From CAZSBB01 sp964605235 (GTDB lineage Bacteria > Planctomycetota > Phycisphaerae > Phycisphaerales > Phycisphaeraceae): DNA of 64,000 nucleotides. Shown here one piece after another: positions 35,432 to 43,305 of the stretch (position 1 is the stretch's first letter; each line of letters opens with the position of its first letter). The position numbers were made by a program, and so were the translations under genes. The stretch lies in contig CAZSBB010000010.1 in assembly GCA_964605235.1 (NCBI GenBank), positions 73,551-137,550 of the forward strand, read 5' to 3'. Below the pieces are notes generated by a model. That model was not told the DNA's origin. It saw nothing but the letters and a program-made list of their open reading frames with translations, and made no database searches.

Positions 35432-36241
35432 ATGACTGAGCATCAACCCATCCTGCACGCCCAGCATGTGGCGTTCGCCTACCCCGGCCGGCCGGCGGTG
35501 CTGGAGGATGTCGAGGCCGCGCTGCTGCCGGGCAAACTCACCGCGCTGATCGGGCCCAACGCGGCAGGCAAGACCACCTTGCTGCGTGTGCTGTTGGGTC
35601 AGCTTGCTCCCACGCGGGGACAGGTGCAGCTCTGCGGCCAGCCGGTGCATCGGCTGTCGCCCCTTCGCCGCGCCGGTTGGCTCAGCTATGTGCCGCAGCA
35701 CGCCAGCGCGAATTTCGCGTTCACCGTGCAGGAAGTGGTGGCGATGGGTCGGCATGCCCTGACGCGCGATGATGCCGCGGTGGCGCAGGCGATTGTCGAC
35801 ACGGATCTGGCTGCGCTGGCGGGACGCATCTTTCTGGAGCTGAGCGCCGGGCAGCAGCAGCGTGTGTTGCTGGCGCGGGCGCTGGCGCAGGCGGCCGGGA
35901 GCGGGCGGGCGATGCTGCTCGATGAGCCGACCAGCGCGCTGGACCTGTGGCATGTGCATCAGACGATGCGGCTGCTGCGGGCGCGGGCGCGCGCGGGGCT
36001 GGCGGTGCTGGCGATCGTGCATGACCTGAATCTCGCCGCCGCGTACGCCGATGAGGTTTGGCTGCTGCACGAACGGAGCATCCTGGCGCGAGGTTCGTGG
36101 GAGCAGGTGCTCACCCCGGCGGTGCTGGAGCCGGTGTACCGGGTGCGGCTGCGGGCGTTGGCGCAGGAAGAAGCGTGCCGGCCGCTGTTCCAGGTGGTGG
36201 GGGCGGATACAATCGGTGTGGAATCCGCCGGCGGCGACTAA
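35432..36241 (+). CDS. ABC transporter ATPase, heme/cobalamin/iron type
   Basis: The 269-residue protein has Walker A GPNAAGKTT (41-49), Q-loop in YVPQHASANFAFTVQEVV, signature LSAGQQQR, Walker B AMLLDEPTSALD, and the H-loop VLAIVHDLNLAAAY. The Q-x-x-x-x-x-F-x-V-Q-E-V-V-x-x-G-R stretch is typical of FecE/HmuV/BtuD ATPases for iron-siderophore, heme or cobalamin importers. The signature reads SAGQ rather than SGGE/SGGQ. No permease or binding protein lies in the window, so the partners are elsewhere or lost. The next gene (coiled-coil protein) begins 16 bases after the stop. Confidence 0.88.
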   Translation: MTEHQPILHAQHVAFAYPGRPAVLEDVEAALLPGKLTALIGPNAAGKTTLLRVLLGQLAPTRGQVQLCGQPVHRLSPLRRAGWLSYVPQHASANFAFTVQEVVAMGRHALTRDDAAVAQAIVDTDLAALAGRIFLELSAGQQQRVLLARALAQAAGSGRAMLLDEPTSALDLWHVHQTMRLLRARARAGLAVLAIVHDLNLAAAYADEVWLLHERSILARGSWEQVLTPAVLEPVYRVRLRALAQEEACRPLFQVVGADTIGVESAGGD

Positions 36242-36256
36242 GCGAAAGGATCGACC

Positions 36257-37078
36257 ATGAGCAAATTCCACCTGCTGCCCCTGCTGGGAAACAGCTGGGA
36301 AGAAATTGTCACGGTGGCGATCGGTCTGGTGATTGTGGTCGGCAGCGCGGTCGCCAATGCTTTGAAACAGCAGCGTGAAAAGCGCGCCCGGCTGGATCAG
36401 GAACTCAGCTCGCGCGGCGGGGGCGGCGATCAGCCCATTGAACTGAAAGATGAGGACCTGGCGGGCTCCGGCGCCAGCCGTGCGGAAATGCTGGCGCAGC
36501 GGCGGCGCGCCCAGCTGCAGGAGTTGGCGCGACAGCGTGCCGGCCAGTCCGGGGGAGCGCCAGCGGGCGGCGCCGCGGCGGGCAGCAGTGGGCGCACGTT
36601 GTACGAACGCCGCGCGGAGGCCTTGCGCCGCGCTCAGCAGCAGACGCCCGCGCGCAGCGACGCGGGTGAACTGGAACGACAGCGCGAAGCGGCGTACCAG
36701 CGCGCCAAGGCGGAAGCCCAGCGGCGCGCCCGGCTGGAGCAGGCGCGGCAGCAGGCCCAGGCTCGTGCCGCCCAGGAAGCGCGGCAGGCGGAGTTGTCGC
36801 GCGTGCGTCAAGCCGAGTTGGCGGCCGAGCGTGCCCGGGTCGAACGCGAAGCGTTGCGTCAGCGCCAGCTCAGTGATCGTGAAGCCCATCTGAGTCATGT
36901 TGCCGACGAGCATCAGCCCGGCGCCGTGACCCGCGCGGCGGCGGATAGTCAGCCGGGTCAGCCGGGGTCGTTGGCGGCCGCGCTGCGGGGCGGTTCGTTG
37001 CGGCGTGCCATCGTGCTCAAGGAATTGCTGGACCCGCCGGTGGGCATGCGCAAGCCTGACCAGCCGCAGTGGGAATAA
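36257..37078 (+). CDS. Membrane-anchored Glu/Arg/Gln-rich coiled-coil protein, unknown function
   Basis: The 273-residue protein has a short N-terminus, one membrane helix (about 17-35, IVTVAIGLVIVVGSAVANAL), and a long charged, Ala-rich helical region (36-215) with heptad-like patterns. The conserved C-terminal tail reads LRRAIVLKELLDPPVGMR. I associate that tail with an uncharacterised planctomycete protein. The helical region is low complexity, so function should not be read from similarity searches there. It probably sits on the cytoplasmic side of the membrane. The close spacing after the ABC gene suggests co-transcription. Confidence 0.75.
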   Translation: MSKFHLLPLLGNSWEEIVTVAIGLVIVVGSAVANALKQQREKRARLDQELSSRGGGGDQPIELKDEDLAGSGASRAEMLAQRRRAQLQELARQRAGQSGGAPAGGAAAGSSGRTLYERRAEALRRAQQQTPARSDAGELERQREAAYQRAKAEAQRRARLEQARQQAQARAAQEARQAELSRVRQAELAAERARVEREALRQRQLSDREAHLSHVADEHQPGAVTRAAADSQPGQPGSLAAALRGGSLRRAIVLKELLDPPVGMRKPDQPQWE

Positions 37079-37125
37079 CCCCGGCGAAGGCCAGAGACAT
37101 CCGGTGAGATTGCGGAGTTCCGCCG

Positions 37126-37947
37126 CTAGGCCGCCAGCGCGTCGTGCTGGCGTTTGCCGCCGATGAGCACGACGGTGCCGCCGAGTTTCGCCAGCGGGGG
37201 GCACACGTTCATCAACTGATGGTCGAGTTGCTGCAATCGGCGACGGAGTGTCTGGCCGCCGCCCAGTCGATCCAGGCGCGCCAGCAGGGTGAACCGGCGG
37301 GCTTCGAGATGATCGAACTGCAGCCCGATAATCCGTAAATCGTCCTCATTCAGTTTGCGTTCGTCTTCAGTGATGTGATGGTCGAGGCTGACGTCGCGCG
37401 GGGCGATGGCGCTCAGGGGCCACGCCTTGCGGACGCCATCGAGGAGGGGGGCTTCGACATGCTCTTTGAAGATGGCGATCCCGCCGGGCTTGAGCACGCG
37501 GTACGCCTGGCAGACCGCGCGGGGGATGTCGATGTGGTGCAGGATGTCGATGCCGACCACCACGTCGAACGTATTGTCCGGGTAAGTCAGTTCCTCGGCG
37601 GGCATGGTCTGAAAGCGGCAGCGCTCGGCGAGTTCGTGCTTGTGCGCCAACTCGTCGGCAATGGCGAGGTTGTCGGCGCTCAGGTCGAAGCCATCGACCT
37701 GATAACCCAGATGGGCGAAGCGCAGCGCGGCGATGCCGATGCCGCAGCCGAAGTCCAATAACCGCTGTTCGCCACTGACAAATCGCTGCCGCACCAGTTC
37801 ATGCACATACCAATATGGATTCCACGGCCGGGATTCACGGCCCTCGACGGGGGCGAAATCCACCGCCTCGACGCGCTGGCGCGGCGCATACTGCTGATAG
37901 AAGGCGATCTCGCGCTGTTGACGGTCGCTCAAAGAGGCTGGATTCAT
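37126..37947 (-). CDS. Class I SAM-dependent methyltransferase
   Basis: The 273-residue protein has a Rossmann SAM site: LLDFGCGIGIAALRFAHLG (motif I), DGFDLSADNLAIADELA, MPAEELTYPDNTFDVVVGID, and HHIDIPRAVCQAYRVLKPGG. The pattern is of the UbiE/UbiG group. The long C-terminal part after GGIAIFKEH, with HHITEDERKLNEDDLR, is typical of lipid- or glycan-linked methyltransferases near polysaccharide loci. The substrate is unknown. It is divergent from the exopolysaccharide operon across a 273-base spacer, so a shared regulatory region or a role in the polymer is possible. Confidence 0.8.
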   Translation of the reverse strand: MNPASLSDRQQREIAFYQQYAPRQRVEAVDFAPVEGRESRPWNPYWYVHELVRQRFVSGEQRLLDFGCGIGIAALRFAHLGYQVDGFDLSADNLAIADELAHKHELAERCRFQTMPAEELTYPDNTFDVVVGIDILHHIDIPRAVCQAYRVLKPGGIAIFKEHVEAPLLDGVRKAWPLSAIAPRDVSLDHHITEDERKLNEDDLRIIGLQFDHLEARRFTLLARLDRLGGGQTLRRRLQQLDHQLMNVCPPLAKLGGTVVLIGGKRQHDALAA

Positions 37948-38220
37948 CGGGGTTTTTCCCTGTTATTTCGCAGCGCGGCAGCGCGGCGACCGAAGCAGTA
38001 TCGGTTCAGGTGAACCCCGGCGCGCAGTTATTGCGCGCTTGGCGCTATGCGGACGTGCCGCCTGCTGAACGCCGAAGGCGGTTATCGGGCCAGCCCACAA
38101 AAACCAACTCTTCGGCATATTCGTCACAGATGACTTAAGTGGGAACTTCGATGCGACGATACCAGTTTCGTCGTCGTGCCGTTGTAACCGGCACAGGCGC
38201 CATGGAAGGACGCCGTCGAG

Positions 38221-38847
38221 ATGCACAACCACCGGGACATCCTGAACCCGCCACCGCCCAGCTCGGCGTACCGCATCACCAAGCGGCTGCTGGACTTGTG
38301 CGGCGCGCTGGTGATGTTGCTCCTGACCAGCCCGCTGCTGTTGTGGTGTGCGGTGTGGATCCGCCTGGTCGACGGAGGCCCGGTGCTCTACACGCAATGG
38401 CGGGTGGGCGCCGACGGCTGGCTGTTCCGAATTTACAAGTTGCGCACCATGCGACAGGACGCCGAGCAATTCGGCGCGGTGTGGGCCGCCAACGGCGATC
38501 CGCGAATCCTACAGGGTTGTCGCTGGATGCGCCGATCTCACGTCGACGAGCTGCCACAGTTGTGGAACATCCTGATTGGGCAAATGAGCCTGGTCGGACC
38601 GCGCCCGGAGCGTCCGGAAATGACCACCCAGCTGACCCGCCGCATGCCGCGCTTCGTTCAACGCCTCGCCGGCGTTCCGGGGCTGACCGGGCTGGCGCAG
38701 GTCCGCCATGGTTACACCAACGACGTGCGCGGCGCCCGGCGCAAGCTGGCGTACGACCTGGTCTATCTGCGGCGGCGCAGTCTGTGGGAAGACCTGCGCC
38801 TGTTGCTGCTGACGGGACCGAAACTCTGGGACCAGGCGGCTCTGTGA
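38221..38847 (+). CDS. Undecaprenyl-phosphate sugar transferase (initiating)
   Basis: The 208-residue protein is a monotopic polyprenyl-phosphate phosphoglycosyl transferase. It has one hydrophobic re-entrant helix (LCGALVMLLLTSPLLLWCAV), then GPVLYTQWRVGADG, YKLRTMR, RRSHVDELPQLWN, GQMSLVGPRPERPE and GLTGLAQV. It loads the first sugar phosphate onto the lipid carrier for exopolysaccharide synthesis. It lacks the extra N-terminal membrane bundle of WcaJ/WbaP, so it is the short PglC/EpsL size. It is the first gene of a six-gene set in one direction that continues to 44586. Confidence 0.92.
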   Translation: MHNHRDILNPPPPSSAYRITKRLLDLCGALVMLLLTSPLLLWCAVWIRLVDGGPVLYTQWRVGADGWLFRIYKLRTMRQDAEQFGAVWAANGDPRILQGCRWMRRSHVDELPQLWNILIGQMSLVGPRPERPEMTTQLTRRMPRFVQRLAGVPGLTGLAQVRHGYTNDVRGARRKLAYDLVYLRRRSLWEDLRLLLLTGPKLWDQAAL

Positions 38848-38867
38848 GGGAAGCGGAGGCAATCAAT

Positions 38868-39650
38868 ATGAACCTGAATCAACTCCATCACGATCACGTT
38901 TCCCCCCGCCTGCTGACGGCGGCGCTGGCGCTGCTGACGCTGCTGAGCCTGGGCGGCTGCGGCCAGCGTTACACCGACTTCAACTCGTTCATGGTGACGC
39001 CGCGCCCACTGGTGACCACTGACCGCTACGTGGTCGCCCCGCCGGACGTGATCGCCATCACTTCCCGGCGCGTGCGGGAGATCGATGGCCACCGCGAGCA
39101 GATTCGCCCCGACGGCTACATCACCCTGCCGCTGCTCGGTTCGGTGTTCGTCGCCGGCAAGACCTGCGAGCAGGTCAGCGCGGAAGTGGCGCGGATGGCG
39201 AGCCAGTACTACGAGGACGCCGACGTAAGCATGCGGGTGCTGGAGTTCCGCAGCAAGAAGGTGTTCGTGTTCGGCGAAGTGGCGCGGCCGGGCGCTTATC
39301 CCTACACCGGCGCCAACACCGTGCTGGAAACGCTCGCCGCCGCGTATCCGAGCCGGCTGAGCGATCCGGACCGCATTCATGTGCTGCGTCCCACGCCCGA
39401 CGGCAAGGTGACCAAGCGCATGACCATCAGTCTCGACGACATGATCAAACAGGGCGACACGTCGCTCAACGCGGTGCTCAGCGAAGGCGACATCCTGTAC
39501 GTGCCGGCCAATGGTTTTGCCGCCACCGGCCTGGCGATTCAACAGCTCCTGTTGCCGCTGCAGCCGGCGGCCGCACTGGTGCAGAACCCGGTGGACATTC
39601 ACGAATCATCGCGCAGCGAGCCGTACGGCGGCGGCGACAGCAACAAGTGA
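38868..39650 (+). CDS. Polysaccharide export outer-membrane lipoprotein, Wza-like
   Basis: The 260-residue protein has a signal peptide with lipobox LLSLGGCGQ, then the polysaccharide export domain (YVVAPPDVIAITS, IRPDGYITLPLLGSVFVAGKT) and an SLBB-type domain (VFVFGEVARPGAYPYTGAN). It would form the outer-membrane polymer channel. The start at 38868 has GGAGG about eight bases upstream. It is smaller than E. coli Wza (about 380 residues), with fewer SLBB repeats, which is typical of exosortase-linked loci. Confidence 0.92.
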   Translation: MNLNQLHHDHVSPRLLTAALALLTLLSLGGCGQRYTDFNSFMVTPRPLVTTDRYVVAPPDVIAITSRRVREIDGHREQIRPDGYITLPLLGSVFVAGKTCEQVSAEVARMASQYYEDADVSMRVLEFRSKKVFVFGEVARPGAYPYTGANTVLETLAAAYPSRLSDPDRIHVLRPTPDGKVTKRMTISLDDMIKQGDTSLNAVLSEGDILYVPANGFAATGLAIQQLLLPLQPAAALVQNPVDIHESSRSEPYGGGDSNK

Positions 39651-39671
39651 TCGCACGAGGAGAGTAATGCC

Positions 39672-41315
39672 ATGAGCCGCAACCAAAATCAAGCCAAAGC
39701 GCTAATTGATGCCTGGTTCATCCTGCTGCGCTACCGCTGGCGCTTCCTGGTGCCGACCTTCGTGGTCACCAGCCTGGTGCTGCTGGGCAGCCTGATGCTG
39801 CCGCGCAAGTACCGGGGCGAAGCGATCTTTGATCGCCGCACCGATGTGGTGCTCACCGAAATCATGGCGGCGACCCAGCTCAAGGCGTACGACGACCCGC
39901 GCGCCAGCATGAGCCAGCAGATCGCCGGCGGCCCCGCCATCGACGCGGTGATCAACGAGATCAAGCCCTACATCGAAAGCCGGCGCCGCACCGGCGGCCC
40001 GTACCCGGACCTGGAAACCCTGCGCACCGACCTGAACCGCAAGGTCATCGTCCGCTTCGACATCGCCACCAAAGACCATGAACGCATCCGCGTCAGCTAC
40101 ACCGGCGAGGATCCCGTCTTCGCCCGGCTGGCGGTCAACCTGATGGTGCATAACTACATCGAATCGGCGCGGGCGCAGATCGACCGCACCCTCAGCGACG
40201 CCGGCACGTTCTTCAGGCATGAGGTCGAGCAGAATCTGGCGCAGATCGAGAAGCTCGAGAACGAGAAGCTCGAGTACGAAATCCGCCACGCCGACCTGCT
40301 GCCGAGCAATCGTTTCGACCTGTACGACGTGCAGACCGAAGTGGAAGACCACGTCGCCCAGCTCGCGCAGATGCGCGAAGCGGCGGAGCTGCGGATCAAG
40401 GGTTTGGAGGAAAGCCTGCAGCAAACGCCCGAAACCGTGCAATCCTTCGTTAAGGAACGCAACCCGGAACTGGACCGCCTGCACAGCAAACTGGCGGATA
40501 TGGAACGGCAGTATCGGCAACTGGTCAACGTGCAGAAAATGACTGACCGGCATCCGGACCTGCTGGACCTGCGGCAGCAGATCGTCACCGCCCAGCAGCA
40601 GATCGCCGCCCTGGAGCCGGAGATTGTCACCCAGAAACGCTTTGAGAAGAATCCCCAGCGCGCTGAGCTGGAGCTGCTGTTGACCAAAGCCGTGGGCGAG
40701 CGGGAAAGCATCCGCCAGCAGTACGACCTGGCGGTGCGCAAGCTCAACAACGTCAACGCCAAGAGCGCCGATGTGTTCGCCGTCCGCTCCGGCTACCGCA
40801 AGATCACCCGGCAGATCGAGCAGATGCAGCGCGAAGTGTCCTTCTGGGAAGAGAAGCTCCGCCGCGTGCAGATGGCGCTGACCGCCGAGACGGGCAACCG
40901 CGGCATGCAGTTGGAATTCGTCCGGCCGTGCCCCAAGCTGGCGATGCCGGTGTCCCCGGACCTGGTGCAGATTCTGATCACCGCGATCGGTCTGGGCCTG
41001 ATGGCGGGCGCCGTGAGCCTGCTGTTCGCCCATCGCATGGATGAAACCGCCCACGACGGCGAAGCCCTGGCCAAGAGCCTGGACCTGCGCCTGCTGGGCA
41101 CCGTCAGCGAGATCATCGGCGCCCAGCAGCGCCGGGTCCGCTGGATCAAACAGGTGGTCATCTATCCGCTCAACACCGCCGCCATGGCGCTGGCGCTGGT
41201 CGTGCTGGTGGGCGTGCTCTACATGAGCCTCAAACGCCCCACCCTGGCGGATGAATTGATTCAGAGCCCCACGCAGTTCATGCAGAAATCTCTCGCCGAG
41301 CAACCCAGTCGCTGA
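39672..41315 (+). CDS. Polysaccharide chain-length/co-polymerase protein (Wzc/GumC-like, kinase domain absent)
   Basis: The 547-residue protein has an N-terminal Wzz-like domain with a membrane helix at about 22-40 (RFLVPTFVVTSLVLLGSL), a large extracytoplasmic coiled-coil region (about 170-380, Glu/Gln/Arg-rich), the end of the Wzz motif near MPVSPDLVQ, a second membrane helix, and a third near 500-525. It lacks the kinase that E. coli Wzc carries; the kinase is the separate gene two positions downstream. The third helix is unusual for the family. It probably regulates polymer length and bridges inner membrane to Wza. Confidence 0.88.
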   Translation: MSRNQNQAKALIDAWFILLRYRWRFLVPTFVVTSLVLLGSLMLPRKYRGEAIFDRRTDVVLTEIMAATQLKAYDDPRASMSQQIAGGPAIDAVINEIKPYIESRRRTGGPYPDLETLRTDLNRKVIVRFDIATKDHERIRVSYTGEDPVFARLAVNLMVHNYIESARAQIDRTLSDAGTFFRHEVEQNLAQIEKLENEKLEYEIRHADLLPSNRFDLYDVQTEVEDHVAQLAQMREAAELRIKGLEESLQQTPETVQSFVKERNPELDRLHSKLADMERQYRQLVNVQKMTDRHPDLLDLRQQIVTAQQQIAALEPEIVTQKRFEKNPQRAELELLLTKAVGERESIRQQYDLAVRKLNNVNAKSADVFAVRSGYRKITRQIEQMQREVSFWEEKLRRVQMALTAETGNRGMQLEFVRPCPKLAMPVSPDLVQILITAIGLGLMAGAVSLLFAHRMDETAHDGEALAKSLDLRLLGTVSEIIGAQQRRVRWIKQVVIYPLNTAAMALALVVLVGVLYMSLKRPTLADELIQSPTQFMQKSLAEQPSR

Positions 41316-41340
41316 CCGGGCGACTCGAAAGGATTCCGTC

Positions 41341-42213
41341 ATGTATCAGCAATATTTCCAGCTCGAAACGCTGCCCTTCGAGAATCTGCCGGACCCCCGG
41401 TTCTTCTTCGCCAGCGAAGAGCACCGCGAAGCCCTGGCCGCCATCGAATACACCATTCGCATGCGCAAGGGTTTTGTGATGGTCACCGGCGAAGTCGGGG
41501 CGGGCAAGACCACCGTCGGGCGCACCATGATCGAACGCTGCGCCGACCAGGTGCGCGTGGTCCCGGTGCTGCACAATCACCAGACCGGCATGCAACTGCT
41601 GCGGCAGACGCTGCGGGCCCTGGAGATCAGCTACCAGCCCACCGACGATCACGCCGAGCTGCTCGAAAAGCTGTTCATCCAGCTGTACGAACAGCAGGGC
41701 GCCGGCCTGCCCACCGTGCTGCTGGTCGATGAAGCCCAGACCCTCTCGGATGAAGCGCTCGAGGAACTGCGCCTGCTGAGCAACTTCGACACCTCCACCG
41801 ACAAGATGGTGCAGGTCGTGCTCATCGGCCAGCCGGAGCTCGCCACCCGTTTGCGCGGCCCGAAGCTGCGGGCGCTGCGGCAGCGCATCGCCATGGTCAA
41901 GCATGTGCGTCCGCTGAACATCACCGAGACCGCCGCCTACATCCGCCATCGCCTGCGCACCGCCAGCATTGACCCGCAGAACGTGCAGGTGCAGTTCGCC
42001 GGCTCCACCATTGACGCCATCCACCAGGCGACCGGCGGCGTGCCGCGCCTGATCAACTTCTGCTGCGACAACTGTCTGCTGCTGGCGATGGTCAGCCAGA
42101 CCCGGCAGATCACCCCCGCCATGGTTCTGCGCGTGGTGGAAGACATGTCCCCGAGCCTGGAAGAAGCCCCCGCCAGCCGCAGCCAGTCGAGCCCGCGCCT
42201 GGCGATCGCCTGA
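41341..42213 (+). CDS. ExeA/GspA-type AAA ATPase of exosortase-linked polysaccharide loci
   Basis: The 290-residue protein starts MYQQYFQLETLPFENLPDPR, typical of ExeA-like ATPases, with Walker A GEVGAGKTT (50-58), Walker B TVLLVDEAQTLS, a sensor TSTDKMVQVVLIGQPEL, and PRLINFCCDNCLLLA near the C-terminus. Members of this branch occur in exosortase/PEP-CTERM-type EPS operons, where their job is not firmly known. No peptidoglycan-binding domain follows, unlike ExeA itself. It lies between the chain-length protein and the tyrosine kinase. Confidence 0.9.
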   Translation: MYQQYFQLETLPFENLPDPRFFFASEEHREALAAIEYTIRMRKGFVMVTGEVGAGKTTVGRTMIERCADQVRVVPVLHNHQTGMQLLRQTLRALEISYQPTDDHAELLEKLFIQLYEQQGAGLPTVLLVDEAQTLSDEALEELRLLSNFDTSTDKMVQVVLIGQPELATRLRGPKLRALRQRIAMVKHVRPLNITETAAYIRHRLRTASIDPQNVQVQFAGSTIDAIHQATGGVPRLINFCCDNCLLLAMVSQTRQITPAMVLRVVEDMSPSLEEAPASRSQSSPRLAIA

Positions 42214-42231
42214 GCCTGAAAGGATTACCCG

Positions 42232-43275
42232 ATGGGCTACATCTTTGACGCCTTGACCCGCGCCGGCTCCGCCGCGCGAACCCCCGGCCAAACGCCCGCC
42301 TCCGTGCAGCGTCCCGCGCCGGCGCCGGAACACGAACAGCCGGCGACCACGTTCAAGTTTCCCGGCGCCGCCGAAGCCGCCGCGGCACGCTCAGCGGAAA
42401 CGGTGAACGAAGCCCCGGCCTACGAGCCGCGCAGCGCTGAGGAAGCGCCCGCGCCCGCCGTGGCCCGCAAAACCAAACGGCCCGGCAGCAAGTCGAGCAG
42501 TGGTTCCGGCAACAGTTCCGGGGGCGGTTCCGGGGGTGGACGCCACGGCTCGACGCGCACCCATGGCGTGGATGAGCGCCTGGTCGCCATCACCGATCCG
42601 TCCTCGCAGATCGCCGAGGAATACCGCGCCATCCGCACCAGCCTGCTGGCGAAATGGGAGCATCGGCGTCACCTGGTGCACACCGTCACCAGCGCCACCC
42701 CGCAGGAAGGCAAGACGCTCACCAGCCTGAACCTGGGCTTCAGCTTCGCCGAGCTGCGCAATCGCCGCACGCTGGTCATCGAAGCCGACCTGCGCCTGCC
42801 GCAGTTCCGCAAGCTCATCAGCCTGCCCCAGACGCCCGGCCTGGTCGGCGTGCTGGAAGAAGGCGTGCCCGTCGAGCGCGCCGTGGTGCGCATGAGCGGC
42901 TACGACCTGGACATCCTGCCCGCCGGCGGCCGGCTCGACAACGATGCGGTGCAGGTGCTTTCGAGTCCCGCGCTGACCAACCTGATCAAACAACTGCGTC
43001 ACCAGTACGACCATGTGGTGATCGACACCCCGCCGGTGGTGGAGCTCGCCGACGCGGGCATCATCGGCGCCCAGAGCGACGATGTGCTGCTGATCGCCCG
43101 CATGAACCGCACGCCCAAGGCGCTCATTCAGCAGGCCATCCGCACCCTCGCCAGCTACAAGGCGCCGGTGGCGGGGCTGATCGCCACGGATCAATCGCGG
43201 CATCGTCGCCGGTACTACTACTACCGCTACGGCTACAAGTACCAATACCACTCGGCGCGTCGTCGGGCTGCTTGA
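42232..43275 (+). CDS. Bacterial tyrosine kinase (CpsD/CapB/EpsG-type) with Tyr-rich tail
   Basis: The 347-residue protein has a long Ala/Pro/Gly/Ser-rich N-terminus (1-112) ending in a Ser/Gly linker, then the EEYRAIRTSLL lead-in, Walker A' SATPQEGKTLTS (154-165), Walker A-prime metal region VIEADLRLPQF, and Walker B VVIDTPPVVELADA. The C-terminus has a tyrosine cluster (RYYYYRYGYKYQYH) as in autophosphorylating kinases of this family. It regulates polymer assembly with the Wzc-like protein. The long disordered N-terminus is unlike CpsD, which is compact. Confidence 0.9.
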   Translation: MGYIFDALTRAGSAARTPGQTPASVQRPAPAPEHEQPATTFKFPGAAEAAAARSAETVNEAPAYEPRSAEEAPAPAVARKTKRPGSKSSSGSGNSSGGGSGGGRHGSTRTHGVDERLVAITDPSSQIAEEYRAIRTSLLAKWEHRRHLVHTVTSATPQEGKTLTSLNLGFSFAELRNRRTLVIEADLRLPQFRKLISLPQTPGLVGVLEEGVPVERAVVRMSGYDLDILPAGGRLDNDAVQVLSSPALTNLIKQLRHQYDHVVIDTPPVVELADAGIIGAQSDDVLLIARMNRTPKALIQQAIRTLASYKAPVAGLIATDQSRHRRRYYYYRYGYKYQYHSARRRAA

Positions 43276-43305
43276 TTCGTTGGTCACCTGGTGAGGAGTA
43301 CAGCC

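Noticed and set aside
34259..37204. A 981-codon open frame that runs from the dapA-family gene through the ABC and coiled-coil genes
   Set aside because: Only the last 303 codons are homologous to a known enzyme. The rest is antisense to two well-supported plus-strand genes and consists of Arg/Gln/His-rich filler typical of reverse frames in GC-rich DNA.
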